Source: Roseivirga misakiensis
GTDB taxonomy: Bacteria; Bacteroidota; Bacteroidia; Cytophagales; Cyclobacteriaceae
Length of the DNA stretch: 64,000 nt
Assembly: GCF_001747105.1 (NCBI RefSeq)
Contig: NZ_MDGQ01000003.1
Span: 1,178,001-1,242,000, forward strand
Reading direction: 5' to 3'
A program made the position numbers and the translations under genes. Shown in pieces: positions 62,358 through 64,000 of this stretch. How positions within the stretch are numbered: position 1 is the stretch's first letter; each line of letters starts with the position of its first letter. The notes beneath the pieces were generated by a model. That model ran no database searches and was not told where the DNA came from. It saw only the letters and a list, made by a program, of their open reading frames with translations.

Positions 62358-63137
62358 TTACTCCCCGTCGAACCACTGCTTGAAGGCGTTTACCTTTTCA
62401 CGACTTACAATAATCTCGCGATCGAAATCTTGGTTTAAGATGATCTTTAAGCGACTGTTTGAATAGACGAGTACGTCTTTGATCGCATTTATTTCAATGA
62501 TAAAGGTTCTATTGACGCGAAAGAACTTTTTAGGGTCGAGCATTTCCTCCAAAGTCTCCAATTTGTAGTCAATAATCAGCCTTCTCTTTTGATCGGTTAC
62601 TATGTAAGCATTTCGACCTTCTGCATAAAATAGTTCAATCTGATCGGTCGTCACTGACTTTATGTGTTCGCCAATTTTCACCATAAAACGAGTCTTATAC
62701 TCTCTTTTACTCAGCATTTGTAAGGCGCTTTGCAAATCAATCACTGAACTTGCCTCAGATTGTCCAGGTTCTGAGAGTTTCGTTTTTAGGTTCTTAAACT
62801 TATCTAAACTATCGGTGAGGGCCTCAAAAGTGATTGGTTTCAGGAGGTAATCTATACCGTTAGCCTTGAAGGCTTCAATGGCGTATTCGTTAAAGGCGGT
62901 TGTAAATATGACTGGAATATCCAGAGAGACTTCTTTAAAGATGTCAAAGCTAAGGCCATCGGTAAGCTGGATATCCATCAAAAGAAGGTCAGCGTTTCCA
63001 TCTGTTTGAACCCAATTCACGGTTTCCTTTACACTCATAGCACGCCCAACGATGGTAATATTTTCATCGTATCGATGTAAAAAACGCTCTATTTTTTCAG
63101 CAGCAGGGATTTCATCTTCTATAATAAAGACTCTCAT
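62358..63137 (-). CDS. LytTR-family response regulator
   Basis: 259 residues: receiver with EDE pocket, Asp55 in LLLMDIQLTDGLSFDIF and TTAFNEYAIEAFKANGIDYLLKPITF, then LytTR (about 155-259, FYAEGRNAYIVTDQKRR, FFRVNRTFIIEINAI). All residues needed for phosphorylation are intact, although its partner kinase (overlap 63134-63137) has lost its own. It closely resembles the regulator at 16340. Confidence 0.94.
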   Translation of the reverse strand: MRVFIIEDEIPAAEKIERFLHRYDENITIVGRAMSVKETVNWVQTDGNADLLLMDIQLTDGLSFDIFKEVSLDIPVIFTTAFNEYAIEAFKANGIDYLLKPITFEALTDSLDKFKNLKTKLSEPGQSEASSVIDLQSALQMLSKREYKTRFMVKIGEHIKSVTTDQIELFYAEGRNAYIVTDQKRRLIIDYKLETLEEMLDPKKFFRVNRTFIIEINAIKDVLVYSNSRLKIILNQDFDREIIVSREKVNAFKQWFDGE

Positions 63138-64000
63138 AGGTTATCGTTAATCTCAAGTATTGGCATCTTTATAAATACATCGCCATAAGCTTTAATCTGT
63201 ATTACAGGTTTATCTGTAAAAAAGGCGAAGGTTTCATGCAGGTTCTGAAAACGGTTTTTAATGTACTTATTATTGCTCAGTTTGTCATTCCCTTTGTGTT
63301 GAACCACCACATAATCGTCTTCTCCGGCACAGTCGATGATGATGTTCATGGGTTGCCAAGGTGAAATAATACTACCATTGATCATGCAGTCCAAAACCAT
63401 AGGAATGGTGTTTGGCACCAGGTATTTACTAGACGTTTGAACCTCGTTTTTGATAGTAAGTGTGACTTGATCAGGGAATTTTTCTTTGAATAAGTAAACG
63501 AGATTTTTTGCGGCCCTAAGTTCGTCCTCCAAGGCAACGACTTCTTTCTTTCTATTATCTAGAATATACCGATAGACTAGGGCCAAGCGATCGACAAAAT
63601 CTTCGGCAGAATTCAGGTTATGGTGGACTAAGGAAATCAGTGTTTCTAAACTCTGAAATAAGAGGTCTGGGTTAATCTCGTTGTTGAAAATTTCTAACTG
63701 GTGCTCAAGGTTTTGCCGCTTTAAGTCTTCCTTCTTTAATTCAGATTCATTTTTAATCGAGAGTAAGTGAATACTTAAAAAGAAGAGGGTATAAAACATG
63801 GCATTTATGCCGTATATCGTCGTGATTTTGTAGAGTATGGAGGAGAAGGTAGAAAAGTATTCTGCTTCTTCGATTTCCCGATAATAACCGTAAACGATCA
63901 AGTAGGTTACTACCGACCCTATCACTAAACTGCCGACGAATAGATAAATAATGTTGACAGTTTTTCGAAGGTTTTCCTGAACTCTTCTTTCAAAAATTAC
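63134..64000 (-). CDS. Degenerate LytS/YehU-type histidine kinase (5' end beyond window)
   Basis: The frame is open to the right edge; at least 288 residues are visible and the N-terminus is missing. Two or three membrane helices precede a His_kinase-like region. The H-box reads EINPDLLFQSLETLISL: the phospho-acceptor His is Asp (codon 63665-63667). The N-box region LDCMINGSII lacks the usual Asn, and no GxG motif is seen in YIKNRFQNLHETFAFF. So this is a probable pseudokinase that keeps the overall fold. It overlaps its regulator by four bases. It may signal by binding rather than by phosphotransfer. Confidence 0.85.
   Translation of the reverse strand, partial: VIFERRVQENLRKTVNIIYLFVGSLVIGSVVTYLIVYGYYREIEEAEYFSTFSSILYKITTIYGINAMFYTLFFLSIHLLSIKNESELKKEDLKRQNLEHQLEIFNNEINPDLLFQSLETLISLVHHNLNSAEDFVDRLALVYRYILDNRKKEVVALEDELRAAKNLVYLFKEKFPDQVTLTIKNEVQTSSKYLVPNTIPMVLDCMINGSIISPWQPMNIIIDCAGEDDYVVVQHKGNDKLSNNKYIKNRFQNLHETFAFFTDKPVIQIKAYGDVFIKMPILEINDNL

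Noticed and set aside
1-64000. tRNA, rRNA, tmRNA, CRISPR array, IS element or prophage
   Set aside because: I looked for cloverleaf tRNA signals, evenly spaced repeats, transposase motifs (DDE, integrase) and terminal repeats, and saw none that I could support.

Overview
The window looks like chromosomal DNA of a Bacteroidota, most likely a Cytophagales marine-type bacterium (Roseivirga/Marivirga/Fulvivirga-like; this placement is inference). The evidence is a moderately AT-rich composition, gliding/type IX secretion genes (gldJ, gldE, gldD), Bacteroidota-only families (DUF4175, DUF5687, DUF5916, BF3164-like propellers), -7 boxes of the TAnnTTTG type, few Shine-Dalgarno sequences, and a 29-codon mS38/COX24-like ribosomal protein. 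I see no tRNA or rRNA gene, insertion sequence, prophage or CRISPR array. The gene content is largely vertical, housekeeping and signalling.

Layout. 1-7 kb: a truncated DUF4175 membrane/coiled-coil protein, exonuclease III with two small partners, comF and gldJ. 7.3-9.8 kb: a LytS/LytTR two-component operon with a third membrane-protein gene. 9.8-14.8 kb: mfd, a lone cytochrome oxidase subunit III and two small membrane-protein genes. 15-19.4 kb: a second LytTR system bracketed by two paralogous secreted proteins built from three repeats. 19.5-27 kb: an amidohydrolase, an SDR enzyme, then two tandem OmpR-type two-component systems headed by a secreted protein. 27-32 kb: tag, prfA, yjbQ, a small HTH regulator facing a 44-residue membrane protein, and a PLP decarboxylase. 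32-37 kb: a small four-cysteine secreted protein, two lipoprotein/secreted propeller-like proteins, and a third LytTR system. 37-39 kb: an overlapping VOC/DJ-1/PRMT-like operon. 39-45 kb: an ABC exporter of the DUF5687 type and two M28 peptidases. 45-50 kb: yjjX, a TPR protein and a 1100-residue BNR/sortilin-like protein. 50.4-59 kb: rng, the mS38-like gene, a TPR gene and HU on one strand; mutY, ssb, gldE, gldD and recG on the other. 59-64 kb: a DUF5916 outer-membrane protein, an MBL-fold hydrolase and a fourth LytTR system whose kinase runs off the window.

Themes. Six two-component systems (four LytS/LytTR, two OmpR/HisKA) occupy about 13 kb. Several are operonic with uncharacterised secreted or membrane proteins that could be their inputs or outputs. 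The kinase at the right edge lacks the phospho-acceptor histidine and other ATPase motifs, so it looks like a pseudokinase. Six convergent gene pairs overlap at their 3' ends, and at least ten genes appear to start with TTG.

The most unusual items are: a 127-nt nested inverted-repeat element directly after rng that folds on paper into a long interrupted stem closing three perfect adjacent hairpins; a 13-bp hairpin between the mS38-like gene and rng; the three-repeat paralogue pair around a LytTR system; a bacterial PRMT7/9-like arginine methyltransferase candidate; and the degenerate kinase.
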